A stretch of 64,000 bases of DNA from Actinobacteria bacterium OV320 (lineage in GTDB: Bacteria; Actinomycetota; Actinomycetes; Streptomycetales; Streptomycetaceae). Location of the stretch: contig LJCX01000019.1 of assembly GCA_001298545.1 (NCBI GenBank), forward strand, positions 328,582-392,581, read 5' to 3'. The position numbers and the translations under genes are program-made. The notes under the pieces were generated by a model. That model was given only the letters and a program-made list of their open reading frames with translations. It searched no databases and was not told the DNA's origin. Positions within the stretch are counted from its first letter, which is position 1, and each line of letters opens with the position of its first letter. Positions 8,280 through 17,115 of the stretch are shown here, piece after piece.

Positions 8280-9385
8280 CCGCCGCTGAGCGGACGCCGG
8301 TCCGGCGTGCTCGGCGCCACGCGCGTCCGCCGCCCGCCCACCAGGCTCACGAGGAGTGCGAGGAGCGCCGTCAGCGCGGCGGCCGCGGCCGTCGGGGCGG
8401 CCAGCCAGGCCGGCGCGAGGGTCGCCTCCGTGAACCCGGCCGATTCCGTCATCTCGACGCGCGGGGCGAGCAGTTGGGCGCCGGCCAGCGCCGCCGGCAC
8501 CAGTGCGGCCACCATGAGCAGTGCCGGCGTGGGCCCGCGGACCAGCAACAGGGCCAGCAGCAGGCAGCTCCCGGCCGACGCGAGGGCGGCCGCCAGGACG
8601 GCCACGGGTACACCGTCGTGGTGCACGGGGACGTACGCGACGGCGCACAGGGCCAGTGCCACAGCTGCCGCCCACGCCGTCCACGGCACGACCGCCGCCG
8701 ACCGGTCCGGTGGCGCTTGCGGTGTCTGCGGTGTATGCGCCTGCGCCCGAAGCGGTTGCGCGGGCCGGAGTTCGCCGTCGGCGGGGGACGGCGCGGGCGG
8801 CCGCTCCCCCTGCGGGACGGACGGCGGCGCCACGAGCCCCGCCCGCTCCCGCGCGAGCCGTTCGACGAGTTCCACGACCTCCTCGACCGGCCGGTGGGTG
8901 GCCGCGGTACGGACCGCCTCCTCGCCGCAGTGCGGCTCGAGGGGCTCGCGGTACAGCAGCGCCATGAGCCGGGTGACCTCCTCCACGGAGCGGCTCTCGG
9001 CCGCGGCGCGGATCATGTGGCCGGCGTGCTCCGGGTGGTGCGGCGGCCGGGACAGCACGGTCACCAGCAGGGGTACGTCCTCCAGGGGCCGGTCGGTGCC
9101 GACCACGCGCAGCACGCCGGCGGCCGCGCCCTCGCCCCCCTCGCCCTGTTCGAGCAGGGTGATGAGCCGGGCGACGTCCTCCAGCGGCCGGTTGGCCGCG
9201 GCGGCGTAGAGGAGGCCGTCGACGGGGTCGGGGTACGCGGGTCCGGCCTCGCTCGGCGGGCCGGCGTCGGGCCCGTACACGGGAGCGGCAGGTGGGACCG
9301 GAGGCAGTGCGGTGCTGGCGGCGGAAGCGTCGGGGAGGGGTGGGACGGAACGGTCCGTGAGGGACCGTGTGGAGCGGGTGATCAT
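8276..9385 (-). CDS. Helical-repeat membrane protein, unknown function
   Basis: The product is 369 aa, starting at ATG 9385 behind AGAGAGAG. Residues 1-50 are Pro/Ala/Ser-rich. Residues 50-175 hold about four degenerate repeats of roughly 30 residues, each built around R-P/S-L/V-E-(D/E)-V-(A/T/P)-x-L followed by L-L or V-L. After a Pro/Gln-rich linker come four hydrophobic segments (about 220-355) and a basic tail. The layout suggests a cytoplasmic helical-repeat domain tethered to the membrane. I do not recognise the family. It is convergent with paoC and diverges from the DUF1232 gene. Confidence 0.7.
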   Translation of the reverse strand: MITRSTRSLTDRSVPPLPDASAASTALPPVPPAAPVYGPDAGPPSEAGPAYPDPVDGLLYAAAANRPLEDVARLITLLEQGEGGEGAAAGVLRVVGTDRPLEDVPLLVTVLSRPPHHPEHAGHMIRAAAESRSVEEVTRLMALLYREPLEPHCGEEAVRTAATHRPVEEVVELVERLARERAGLVAPPSVPQGERPPAPSPADGELRPAQPLRAQAHTPQTPQAPPDRSAAVVPWTAWAAAVALALCAVAYVPVHHDGVPVAVLAAALASAGSCLLLALLLVRGPTPALLMVAALVPAALAGAQLLAPRVEMTESAGFTEATLAPAWLAAPTAAAAALTALLALLVSLVGGRRTRVAPSTPDRRPLSGG

Positions 9386-9612
9386 GCTGAGCTCTCTCTG
9401 GAAGGTGCGGTCGCCCCTGCATCCCCGAGATGCGACACGCGACGTGACCCTGCCCATTACACGGGCCGCCCGGCGCGCTCCGCCACTCGGACGCGGCAGC
9501 CGTGTGAGCCGCCTCCGAAGCGGTAATCCCGCCGGAAACGGGAATCCGGAAACCGAAAGCGGGGAAATCGAGTAAGTGCAGACGTCGCGCGACGGACCAT
9601 ATGGGAGGGCCC

Positions 9613-9897
9613 GTGGATGCGCCAACCACGCTCGTCGTCGTCGCGGTGCTGGCCGCCGCGGCGCTGTTCGCCGTGGCCGCCGCCGTGCTCGTGCGTCTGA
9701 TCCGCGCCCGCCGGGGCCTGAGACGAGCGGGGCTTCCCACCGGGCCGCGCTGGGTGTTCTGGGGGGCGGTCCTGTACTTCGTGCTTCCCACCGACGTACT
9801 GCCGGACCCCGTCTATCTCGACGACATCGGTGTCCTCCTGCTGGCTCTGCGTTCCCTGCGCCGTACCCCCGGTGACACCGCACGCCTCCCCGACTGA
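9613..9897 (+). CDS. Small DUF1232 (YkvA-like) membrane protein
   Basis: The product is 94 aa. I choose GTG 9613 because GGAGGG ends four bases before it and because related Streptomyces proteins begin D-A-P-T-T; an in-frame ATG at 9601 is the alternative. Helix 1 spans about 5-27, followed by a basic loop. The second segment carries the DUF1232 signature W-V-F-W-G-A, L-P-T-D-x-L-P-D and the D-D-I-G stretch. The function of the family is unknown. It is divergent from the repeat membrane protein; the 227 bases between them hold no further gene. Confidence 0.8.
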   Translation: MDAPTTLVVVAVLAAAALFAVAAAVLVRLIRARRGLRRAGLPTGPRWVFWGAVLYFVLPTDVLPDPVYLDDIGVLLLALRSLRRTPGDTARLPD

Positions 9898-10120
9898 CCG
9901 TCCGGGAAGAGGTTTTCACCCCCGCTCGACCCGATCTCCCCTGCTCCGCGCCCTGTTCGGTGCCCGACCGCGCGATGATCACGGAGAGTAAGGAAACCAA
10001 CCACCCGTTCGATTCGTATAAGTGACTGAAGGACGCACCTATCCAGCACCACGCAGCGGGCCCGAGTGACGTCGCACAGCGGCACCGCTTGATCGAAGCA
10101 GTACCGACGAGGGAGAGACG

Positions 10121-10312
10121 ATGCAACCGTTCACGCTCAACTACGCACGCCCAGCGGCCGAGTTGGAGTTCAGCACTCCGTACGCCTATGACCCCGGAAT
10201 GCAGTTGAACGTAACTCTCGACGGCCGGATCGCCGCCCGCGACCACGCCCTCCTGAGAGAACTCGGGACAACGACCTCGACGGCGGGCTCCAAGACCCAC
10301 TTCGACGACTGA
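10121..10312 (+). CDS. Graspetide-type RiPP precursor peptide
   Basis: A 63-aa peptide starting at ATG 10121 behind GGGAGAGACG. It matches the actinobacterial 'ATP-grasp target RiPP' precursors: an N-terminal P-F-x-L-x-Y-A element, a central Y-D-P-x-x-Q-L leader element (residues 23-29), and a C-terminal core of hydroxyl and acidic residues, GTTTSTAGSKTHFDD (49-63). Thr50-52, Ser53, Thr54, Ser57 and Thr59 are possible ester donors, Lys58 a possible amide donor, and Asp62 and Asp63 the acceptors. The dedicated ATP-grasp gene begins 16 bases downstream. The leader-core split is my inference. Confidence 0.85.
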   Translation: MQPFTLNYARPAAELEFSTPYAYDPGMQLNVTLDGRIAARDHALLRELGTTTSTAGSKTHFDD

Positions 10313-10328
10313 ACACGGACCGACGAAA

Positions 10329-11315
10329 ATGACCGTGCTCATCCTTACCTGTGAAGAGGACGTCACGGCGGACATGGTGGTCGTGCACCTGAACGCCGCG
10401 GGCGTCCCCGTCGTCCGGCTGGACCCGGCCGACCTGACCCATTCCGTCGCGCTCTCCGGCGAGTACGTGCACGGTGCCTTCCGAGGCCACCTGTCGTCCG
10501 CCGGACGGCTGGTGAGCCTCGACGGGCTGCGGTCGGTGTGGGTCCGGCGGCCCGGCGAGGCGGCGGCCCGGGCGGCCCAGCCGTCCGCGTGGCTCACGGA
10601 GGAGGCCTCACAGGCGCTGTACGGCATGCTCCGCGGTACCGGGGCACGCTGGATGAACCACCCGGACGCGTCCCGGCGCGCCCGGTACAAGCCCTGGCAG
10701 CTGCGACTCGCGCAACTCAGCGGGCTGCCCGTGCCGGCCACGATCGTCACGACGTTCCCGCAGGCGGCGCGCGAGTTCGCGGACCGCTACCCGGATCTGG
10801 TGGTCAAGCCGGTGTCCGGGGCACATCCGCAGGACCCGCCCCGGGCGGTGCCCACCACCCGGGTCCCGCCGGGCGCGGACTTCGCCGCCGTGGCCTACGG
10901 GCCGACGCTGCTCCAGCGCCGGGTGGCCAAGCGGGCCGACATACGGCTGACCGCGGTCGGCGACCGCATCCTGGCCGCCCGCAAGGAGACGGCCCCCGGC
11001 GGCGACCCCGACGTGGTGGACGTGCGCTACTCGCCCTCCACCGCACCGTGGCGTCCCGCCGACGTCCCGCCGCGCCTCGCCGAGGCCGTGCGCAGGTATC
11101 TGCGGGAGGCGGAACTGGCCTACGGAGCCTTCGACTTCGCGGAGGACGCCGACGGGACGTGGTGGTTCCTGGAGTGCAACCAGTCCGGCCAGTTCGGCTT
11201 CGTGGAGGTGGACACCGGGCAGCCGATCGCCCGCACCATCGCGCAGTGGCTGGCCGACGCGCCCCCGGAGCGCGATGCCCGGCAGCCCGACCGGTGCGAC
11301 TCCACCGCCTCGTGA
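10329..11315 (+). CDS. ATP-grasp peptide maturase (graspetide ligase)
   Basis: The product is 328 aa, starting at ATG 10329. It resembles the SAV_5884-type ATP-grasp RiPP maturases, relatives of MvdC/MvdD. The N-terminal pre-ATP-grasp domain (about 1-110) starts V-L-I-L-T. The ATP-grasp fold follows, with the nucleotide lysine region D-L-V-V-K-P-V-S-G (about 155-163), the R-R-V-A-K-R-A-D-I-R core, and the metal-binding E282-C-N284 followed by Q-S-G-Q-F-G-F. Such enzymes activate Asp/Glu side chains as acyl phosphates and join them to Ser/Thr/Lys side chains of the precursor. The methyltransferase often encoded in related clusters is not adjacent. A hairpin follows the stop. Confidence 0.88.
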   Translation: MTVLILTCEEDVTADMVVVHLNAAGVPVVRLDPADLTHSVALSGEYVHGAFRGHLSSAGRLVSLDGLRSVWVRRPGEAAARAAQPSAWLTEEASQALYGMLRGTGARWMNHPDASRRARYKPWQLRLAQLSGLPVPATIVTTFPQAAREFADRYPDLVVKPVSGAHPQDPPRAVPTTRVPPGADFAAVAYGPTLLQRRVAKRADIRLTAVGDRILAARKETAPGGDPDVVDVRYSPSTAPWRPADVPPRLAEAVRRYLREAELAYGAFDFAEDADGTWWFLECNQSGQFGFVEVDTGQPIARTIAQWLADAPPERDARQPDRCDSTAS

Positions 11316-11323
11316 GACGTCCG

Positions 11324-11359
11324 GGCGCGGCGGGCACCGCTGGGGCGCACCGCCGCGCC
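11324..11359. terminator. Bidirectional hairpin between convergent genes
   Basis: A perfect 10-bp inverted repeat (GGCGCGGCGG / CCGCCGCGCC) with a 16-base loop lies between the ATP-grasp stop and the DUF5133 stop. It could terminate both transcripts. Confidence 0.6.
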
Positions 11360-11379
11360 GGATCCGCTCGGTGCCGCGC

Positions 11380-11625
11380 TCAGACGGCCAGGGACAGTCC
11401 GCTCTCCGGCTCACGCGCCGGCACCGCCGCCGCGGCCTCGAGCAGGGCGTCCGCCGCGGCGACCGCCTCCCGGACGTCGGGCGTGTCCATCAGCACGCAC
11501 AAGGTGTACGTCACGTCCTGCAGTTCACGAGCCGTCTGCGGCCTGTCCCACTCCGCCTGAGCGATCCTCAGCGTCGCGTACCGGGTCAGCAACGTCCTGG
11601 CGACCTTCGGGTCCGGAACGATCAC
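11380..11625 (-). CDS. DUF5133 family protein
   Basis: The product is 81 aa if it starts at GTG 11625, which has AGGAGAG nine bases upstream; the frame is open to 11700, but the added residues are poorly conserved in character. The start V-I-V-P-D-P-K-V and the Y-A-T-L motif followed by a helix of roughly 40 residues are typical of the small Streptomyces DUF5133 proteins. Their function is unknown. It is convergent with the graspetide genes, and I see no reason to make it part of that pathway. Confidence 0.75.
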   Translation of the reverse strand: MIVPDPKVARTLLTRYATLRIAQAEWDRPQTARELQDVTYTLCVLMDTPDVREAVAAADALLEAAAAVPAREPESGLSLAV

Positions 11626-11730
11626 GAGCGCCCCTCTCTCCTGTTTGCGCTGCGTGTGCCCGGACCTGGGCGAATCATGCACGGCGGGCGGGAATGTCAC
11701 CCGCCGGGGTCATGATCCGGCCATCTGCGC

Positions 11731-13500
11731 TCACGCGACCTGCCCGCTGTGCAGCTCCGTGTAGGCGCCGCCCCGGTGCAGGAGCTCGTCGTGCGTGCCG
11801 GTCTCCAGGATCCGCCCCTCCCCCATCACCACGATCCGGTCCGCGCCGCGCACGGTGGACAGCCGGTGCGCCACCACGAAGGTGGTGCGGCCGCGCAGCA
11901 GCCGGGCGAGGGCCTGCTGGACGAGCGCCTCGGACCGGGTGTCCAGCGCGGACGTCGCCTCGTCCAGGACCAGCACCTTCGGGTCCCGGATCAGGGCGCG
12001 GGCGATGGCCAGCCGCTGCTTCTGCCCGCCCGACAGCCGGGCCCCGCGCTCCCCGACGAGGGTGTGCAGGCCCTCCGGGAGCCGTTCGACGAACTCCAGC
12101 GCGTTGGCGTCGCGCAGGGCGGCGCGGACCGTATCCTCGTCGGCCTCGTCCTCCATGCCGTAGGCGACGTTCTCGAGGATCGTGCCGTCGAAGAGGATCG
12201 ACTCCTGGGGCACCACGGACACGAACCGTCGGTAGGTGCGCAGGTCCAGGCTGTTCATGTCGGTCCCGTCGAGCAGTACCCGGCCCGAGGTCGGCCGGAT
12301 GAAGCCGATGACGAGGCTGAGCACCGTGGACTTGCCCGCGCCGGAGGCTCCCACGAGGGCGACCGTCTCCCCGGGGGTGACGGAGAGGGTGAAGTCGCGC
12401 ACCGCCGCGCCGCCGTCGTCGTAGGAGTAGCCGACGTCCTCGAAGGTCACGGAGCCGTGCAGCGCGGTGAGTTCGGACTTGCCCTCGTTGTCCTCCAGTT
12501 CGGGTGCCTGGAGGACCTCGCCGACCGAACGCACCGACTCCAGGCCCTTGGTGATGACCGGGGCCAGGCCGGTCAGGGTGGTGGTGGAGTTGGTGAGGGT
12601 GGTCAGGAAGGCGCTCAGCATCACGACGTCGCCTGCGCTGACGCCCCAGACGCCGTAGTACGAGATGAGCGCGGCGCCGGTGAGGACGAGCACCCCGATC
12701 ACGTTGAGCAGCACCCAGGCCAGTGAGCCGAAGCGGCCGTTGAGCAGGTCGAGTCGCATCCCGGAGGTGAGCAGCCGGCTCAGGGTGCCGTCCATGCGGC
12801 GCAGCGCCTTGCCCTCCAGCCCGTGGGCGCGGGTGACCGGGATCAGGCGGGTCATCTCGGTGACGCGCGAGGACAGGGTCTCCACCTCGTGCCGGAAGTC
12901 CTCGTTGTGGGTGCGCAGCCGGGCCCTGAGGCGGTCCACGAGCACGGCGGCGACCGGCACGACGACGAGGAAGACGGGCACGAACTCGGGGGTGCGCACG
13001 GCGATGATGACGAGGCCGCCGGTGAGCACGGTCAGCGCGCCGAGCCCCTGCTCGGCGGTCTGCTGCACCATCTGCTCCACGGTCTCCACGTCCCGCACCA
13101 CCTTGGCCTGGAGCACGCCGGCGCTGACCCGGGAGTGGTAGCCGATGGACAACTGCTGCATACGGGTGCACAGCGCGGACCGCAGGGTGGTGCCCATGCG
13201 GCGGACGCTGCCGTAGAGCAGCCGCACGTAGAGGAGGTGCAGGGGGAAGTTGACCAGCAGGATGAACAGGATGACGCCGGTGCTCGTCCAGAGTCTGCCG
13301 ATCGGCTGGTGCTGGACGACGGTGTCGATGATGGACGCGGTGATCAGCGGCAGCAGCCAGATCGGGCTGTGCTTGACGGTGAACACGCCGGCTGCGGCGG
13401 CGAGGCTGCGCCGGTCGGCGCGCAGGAGGTAGGCGAGGGTGCGGATCGGGTGCTCGCCCCGGTAACGGTGGTCGAGCGGTCTTTCGTACGACGACGCCAT
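11731..13500 (-). CDS. ABC exporter, fused membrane and ATPase domains
   Basis: The product is 589 aa, starting at ATG 13500 behind GGGAGGA. An N-terminal six-helix type-I exporter domain (about 30-320) is fused to an ATPase domain (about 345-585) with Walker A G-A-S-G-A-G-K-S-T, signature L-S-G-G-Q-K-Q-R, Walker B V-L-V-L-D-E-A-T and H-loop A-H-R-L-S-T. All catalytic residues are present. It should work as a homodimer exporting lipids, peptides or drugs. It begins 26 bases after the aldo/keto reductase stop, so the two probably share a transcript. Export of the nearby graspetide is conceivable but the gene is on the opposite strand. Confidence 0.9.
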   Translation of the reverse strand: MASSYERPLDHRYRGEHPIRTLAYLLRADRRSLAAAAGVFTVKHSPIWLLPLITASIIDTVVQHQPIGRLWTSTGVILFILLVNFPLHLLYVRLLYGSVRRMGTTLRSALCTRMQQLSIGYHSRVSAGVLQAKVVRDVETVEQMVQQTAEQGLGALTVLTGGLVIIAVRTPEFVPVFLVVVPVAAVLVDRLRARLRTHNEDFRHEVETLSSRVTEMTRLIPVTRAHGLEGKALRRMDGTLSRLLTSGMRLDLLNGRFGSLAWVLLNVIGVLVLTGAALISYYGVWGVSAGDVVMLSAFLTTLTNSTTTLTGLAPVITKGLESVRSVGEVLQAPELEDNEGKSELTALHGSVTFEDVGYSYDDGGAAVRDFTLSVTPGETVALVGASGAGKSTVLSLVIGFIRPTSGRVLLDGTDMNSLDLRTYRRFVSVVPQESILFDGTILENVAYGMEDEADEDTVRAALRDANALEFVERLPEGLHTLVGERGARLSGGQKQRLAIARALIRDPKVLVLDEATSALDTRSEALVQQALARLLRGRTTFVVAHRLSTVRGADRIVVMGEGRILETGTHDELLHRGGAYTELHSGQVA

Positions 13501-13526
13501 GGACGGCGGTCCTCCCGGTGGTCGGG

Positions 13527-14387
13527 TCAGAGGGCGGCGTCGAGCTCGGCGAGTTCGGCGGCGGTGAGGACGAGGTCCGTCGCGGCGAGGGAGTCGAGGA
13601 TCGTCTCGGGGCGGCTCGCGCCGGGAATGGGCACCACGACCGGTGACCTGGCGAGCATCCAGGCCAGGCACACCCGTTGCGGGCTGACCCCGTGGGCCTC
13701 GGCCACATGGGCGAACGGGGCGTAGGAGGAGCCCAGTTCGCGGGCCCGGGAGATGCCGCCGAGCGGGCTCCACGGCAGGAACGCGATGCCGAGTTCGTCG
13801 CACAGGCGCAGTTCGGGCTCGCTGGAGCGGAAGGCCGGGGAGAACTGGTTCTGTACGGCGGCCAGGCGCCCGCCGAGGATGTCGTTCGCCTGCCTGATCT
13901 GCTCGGGGTTCGCGTTGGAGATGCCGGCGGCGCGGATCTTGCCCTCGTCCAGCAGCTCCCGTACCGCGCCGACGGACTCCTCGTAGGGGATCCGCGGGTC
14001 GGGGCGGTGGAACTGGTAGAGGCCGATGGCGTCCACGCCGAGCCGGCGCAGCGACGCCTCGCAGGCCGCCCTGAGGTGGGCGGGGCTGCCGTCCAGGGTC
14101 CAGCTGCCGTCGCCGGGGCGCAGATGGCCGCCCTTGGTGGCGACCAGGACGTCCCGTCCCCGGTCGTGGCCGGCGAGGGCCTTGGCGATCAGGGTCTCGT
14201 TGTGGCCGACCTCGTCGGCGTGCAGGTGGTAGGCGTCCGCGGTGTCGATCAGGGTGACACCCGCGTCGAGTGCGGCGTGGATGGTGGCGAGGGACCGGGC
14301 CTCGTCCGGTCGTCCCTCGATCGACATGGGCATGGCGCCGAGGCCGATCGCGCTGATGTCCAGGTCACCGATACGGCGGGTCTGCAT
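13527..14387 (-). CDS. Aldo/keto reductase
   Basis: The product is 286 aa, starting at ATG 14387 with AAAGAGG upstream. It is a cytoplasmic NADPH-dependent (b/a)8-barrel oxidoreductase of the AKR superfamily. Family landmarks are G-L-G-A-M-P near the start, the catalytic tetrad D-T-A-D-A-Y (Asp and Tyr), V-A-T-K (Lys) and Y-Q-F-H (His), and the coenzyme loop I-P-G-A-S-R. The substrate cannot be read from the sequence. It is the first gene of a likely two-gene unit with the ABC exporter. The tandem duplication at 14453-14783 lies directly upstream and may carry its promoter. Confidence 0.88.
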   Translation of the reverse strand: MQTRRIGDLDISAIGLGAMPMSIEGRPDEARSLATIHAALDAGVTLIDTADAYHLHADEVGHNETLIAKALAGHDRGRDVLVATKGGHLRPGDGSWTLDGSPAHLRAACEASLRRLGVDAIGLYQFHRPDPRIPYEESVGAVRELLDEGKIRAAGISNANPEQIRQANDILGGRLAAVQNQFSPAFRSSEPELRLCDELGIAFLPWSPLGGISRARELGSSYAPFAHVAEAHGVSPQRVCLAWMLARSPVVVPIPGASRPETILDSLAATDLVLTAAELAELDAAL

Positions 14388-14452
14388 GGGCTCGCGACCT
14401 CTTTCGGATGCGGGCGGGCAGGGCGAAGTCCGGTGCACCGGGAGGTGATCGC

Positions 14453-14783
14453 GGTGCACCGGACGTCCTCCAGCCTGGCCCCGCCGTCACCCGCGGGTCC
14501 AATGGAGATAAGCGAACGCATTCAGCAGCACGGCCGCTGAATCACGGGAGTGCGGGTCAGGAGCGGCCCGCCCGGGACTCCGTCACGCCCGGCGCCTCGT
14601 GCGCGCCCTCCCGGGGGTGAGCGGGGTGCACCGGACGCCCCCCGGCCGGGCCCCGCCGTCACCCGCGGGTCCAATGGAGATAAGCGAACGCATTCAGCAG
14701 CACGGCCGCTGAATCACGGGAGTGCGGGTCAGGAGCGGCCCGCCAGGTACTCCGTCACGCCCGGCGCCTCGTGCGCGTCCTCC
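14453..14783. repeat. Tandem duplication, 172-bp period
   Basis: Sequence at 14453-14611 recurs at 14625-14783 with an offset of exactly 172 bases and only scattered differences (for example CCCGGGACT against CCAGGTACT). The right copy contains the last 18 codons and stop of the livK-like gene; the left copy carries a second version of that gene end without the rest of the gene. It covers the whole gap between the liv operon and the aldo/keto reductase. Confidence 0.9.
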
Positions 14784-16006
14784 ACACCCACCAGGCCGCC
14801 GACCGCCTTCGCGTCCGGCTTGAGCACATAGGTCGACAGGGCGGCGGGGCGGGGCACGTCGGAGAAGTCCTGCGGGGAGCCGAGTCCGGTGTCGACGCTC
14901 TTCTGCCCGCGGTGCGCCTTCACCACGTCCTCCCGGGCGAGGCTGCCGGCCGCGCAGGCCTTCTTGAGGTCGGCGCCCAGCAGTTGGGCCGCGTTGTAGC
15001 CGGACAGCACCCCGGAGTCCACCGGGGAGGCCGGGTACTTCTTCCCGTACGCGGCCACCATCTTCTGGACGCCGGGCAGGTCCGAGCTGACGGCGGGCGC
15101 CGCACTGACCACGTTCAGCAAGCCCAGCAGGGCCGGTGCCGCGGGCGTCTTCAGCAACTGCGGAGCGTAGCCGGGCGCGCTGCTGACGACGGGCACCTTC
15201 AGTCCGCGGGAGGCGGCGACCCCGACCAGGGAGGCGGTCTGGGCCGGGCCCGCGCTGATCAGGACGGCCTTCACGCCCGCCTTGCTCAGCGCCGACACCT
15301 GAGCGGTCAGATCCGTGTCCGTCGCCTTGATCTTCTGCGGGACGATCTTCAGCCCGGCCTTCTCGGCCGCCCAGGTCGAACCCTCCAGGGCGTTCGCGCC
15401 GTAGTCGCCCTCGAAGTAGACGTGTCCGATGGAGTCACCCTTGGCGAGGCCCTTGGTGCGGGTGAGGAAGTCGACGGCCGTGATCATGTCGACGTCGTAG
15501 GTGGTGCCCATGACCTGGACGGAGTCCTTGCCCAGCAGGGAGGCCGCCCAGGCCTGCGGGAAGGTGAGCAGGTGGTCGCGCTCGATGTCGTCGAGGAGGG
15601 CGGCGACGACGGGGGATCCGATGACCTGCGGCAGCGCGACCACGTCCGGGGAGAGGTCGGCGTAGGCGGTGACCGCCTTCTGGACGTCGTAGCCGTGGTC
15701 CTTGACGACGATCTCGACCTTGCGGTCGCAGATGCCGCCGGCGGCGTTGGTCTCGTCGGCCCACAGCTGCTGGGCCTGCACGATGCTCTTGCCGAGGGTG
15801 GCGTAGGGGCCGGTCAGGTCGGTCAGGGCGCCGAGCTTGATGGTCTTCGCGGTCACGCCCGGGCCGGACTTGACGCCGTCGGCGCTGTCGGAGCCGCTGT
15901 CGCCGTCCGCCTTGGAGCTGCAGCCGGTGGCCGCGACGAGCAGGGCCGCGAGCGCGGCGGCGAGGAAGGTTCCGGGGACGCGGTGTCTGTGGTGCGTGCG
16001 GTTCAC
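14729..16006 (-). CDS. livK: LivK-like substrate-binding lipoprotein
   Basis: The product is 425 aa, starting at GTG 16006 behind AAGGAG. A basic n-region and hydrophobic core lead to a lipobox ending at Cys29 (A-T-G-C), so it should be a membrane-anchored extracellular receptor. The rest is a type-I periplasmic binding fold of the branched-chain amino acid class: L-G-A-L-T-D-L-T-G-P-Y near residue 60, then alternating a/b segments. Start and livM stop overlap as GTGA. It is the last gene of the operon. Exact ligand (branched-chain amino acid, urea or another small amide) is not decidable. Confidence 0.85.
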   Translation of the reverse strand: MNRTHHRHRVPGTFLAAALAALLVAATGCSSKADGDSGSDSADGVKSGPGVTAKTIKLGALTDLTGPYATLGKSIVQAQQLWADETNAAGGICDRKVEIVVKDHGYDVQKAVTAYADLSPDVVALPQVIGSPVVAALLDDIERDHLLTFPQAWAASLLGKDSVQVMGTTYDVDMITAVDFLTRTKGLAKGDSIGHVYFEGDYGANALEGSTWAAEKAGLKIVPQKIKATDTDLTAQVSALSKAGVKAVLISAGPAQTASLVGVAASRGLKVPVVSSAPGYAPQLLKTPAAPALLGLLNVVSAAPAVSSDLPGVQKMVAAYGKKYPASPVDSGVLSGYNAAQLLGADLKKACAAGSLAREDVVKAHRGQKSVDTGLGSPQDFSDVPRPAALSTYVLKPDAKAVGGLVGVEDAHEAPGVTEYLAGRS

Positions 16007-17115
16007 GGGGTGGGCTCCTTGGTTCGGACGGCGGAGGCGGATGGACGGGTGGCGGGCGCCGGGGCCGGGGCGGCGGGGCGCAGACGGGTGCGGACACGGC
16101 GGGTGATGCCGGTCAGTCCGTCGGGGGCGTACAGCAGGACCAGGACGATCGCCGCGCCGTAGAGGTAGCGGGCGGCCTCGGTCGGACCCACCCCGCCTTC
16201 GGTGGTGCCGGGGGCGGTCACCAGGGGCAGCTGGTCGGCGTAACGGGTCATCAGCAGGGGCAGCGCGGTGACGAAGACGGCACCCGCGGCGGCCCCGGCC
16301 ACCGAGCCGAGTCCGCCGATCACGATCATCGCCAGGTAGTCGACCGAGAGGGCCAGGCCGAAGTAGTCGGGGACGACCCGCCGGAAGGCCAGCGCGAGCA
16401 GCACCCCCGCCAGGCCCGCGTACATCGACGACACGACGAAGGCCGACGCGCGGTGGCGGGCGACGTCGACGCCCATCACCGCGGCCGCCGTCTCGCTGTC
16501 GCGCAGGGCCGCGAGGGCACGCCCCGGGCGTCCGCGCAGGAGACCGCGCGCGGTCCACCAGGTGCCGGCCAGCAGGGCGAGACCGAGGAACCACAGGCGT
16601 TCCTCGGCGCCGAACGGCACGCCGAGGACGACGAGTCCGCCACCGTCGTCGCCGAAGGAGAACCCGCCGAGGCTCAGCGGGGGCACGGAGCGGCCGTTGA
16701 ACCCGCCGGTGACGGAGTCGGCGGTGAGCAGCACGTGGTGGCCCAGGAAGACCAGGGCGAGCGTGGCGACGCCCAGGTAGATGCCGCGCACCCGGCCGGC
16801 CACGGGACTGAACAGTCCGCCCGCCGCCCCGGCGAGCCGCACGGCGAGCAGGGCGGCGAGCCCGGTCGGCAGTCCGGGGCCGGGTTCTCCGGCCAGCCAG
16901 GTGTAGCCGTAGGCGCCCACCGCGAGGAAGAAGGCGTGCCCCAGGGAGAGCTGGCCGGCGGTGCCGGTGAGCAGGCCGAGGCCGACGGCGCCGATGGCGG
17001 CGGCCATCGAGAACAGGCCGATGCGCAGCCAGAAGGCGTCCAGGTAGAAGGGCGGCGCGCACAGGAGGAGGGCGGCCAGGAGCACGACGGCGCCCTTGGG
17101 GATCCGCTCAGACAC
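16003..17115 (-). CDS. livM: LivM-like ABC permease
   Basis: The product is 370 aa, starting at GTG 17115. Eight or more hydrophobic segments span residues 5-345, with the family motifs A-G-Q-L-S-L-G-H-A-F-F near 55-65 and the cytoplasmic coupling segment R-A-L-A-A-L-R-D-S-E-T-A-A-A near 200. The C-terminus is an Ala/Pro-rich cytoplasmic tail. It pairs with LivH to form the channel. It overlaps livH by eight bases and livK by four, so expression is tightly coupled. Confidence 0.88.
   Translation of the reverse strand: MSERIPKGAVVLLAALLLCAPPFYLDAFWLRIGLFSMAAAIGAVGLGLLTGTAGQLSLGHAFFLAVGAYGYTWLAGEPGPGLPTGLAALLAVRLAGAAGGLFSPVAGRVRGIYLGVATLALVFLGHHVLLTADSVTGGFNGRSVPPLSLGGFSFGDDGGGLVVLGVPFGAEERLWFLGLALLAGTWWTARGLLRGRPGRALAALRDSETAAAVMGVDVARHRASAFVVSSMYAGLAGVLLALAFRRVVPDYFGLALSVDYLAMIVIGGLGSVAGAAAGAVFVTALPLLMTRYADQLPLVTAPGTTEGGVGPTEAARYLYGAAIVLVLLYAPDGLTGITRRVRTRLRPAAPAPAPATRPSASAVRTKEPTP

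Noticed and set aside
11731..13500. ABC exporter as part of the graspetide cluster
   Set aside because: It is on the opposite strand, paired with an aldo/keto reductase, and separated by a DUF5133 gene and a terminator. The link is only proximity.
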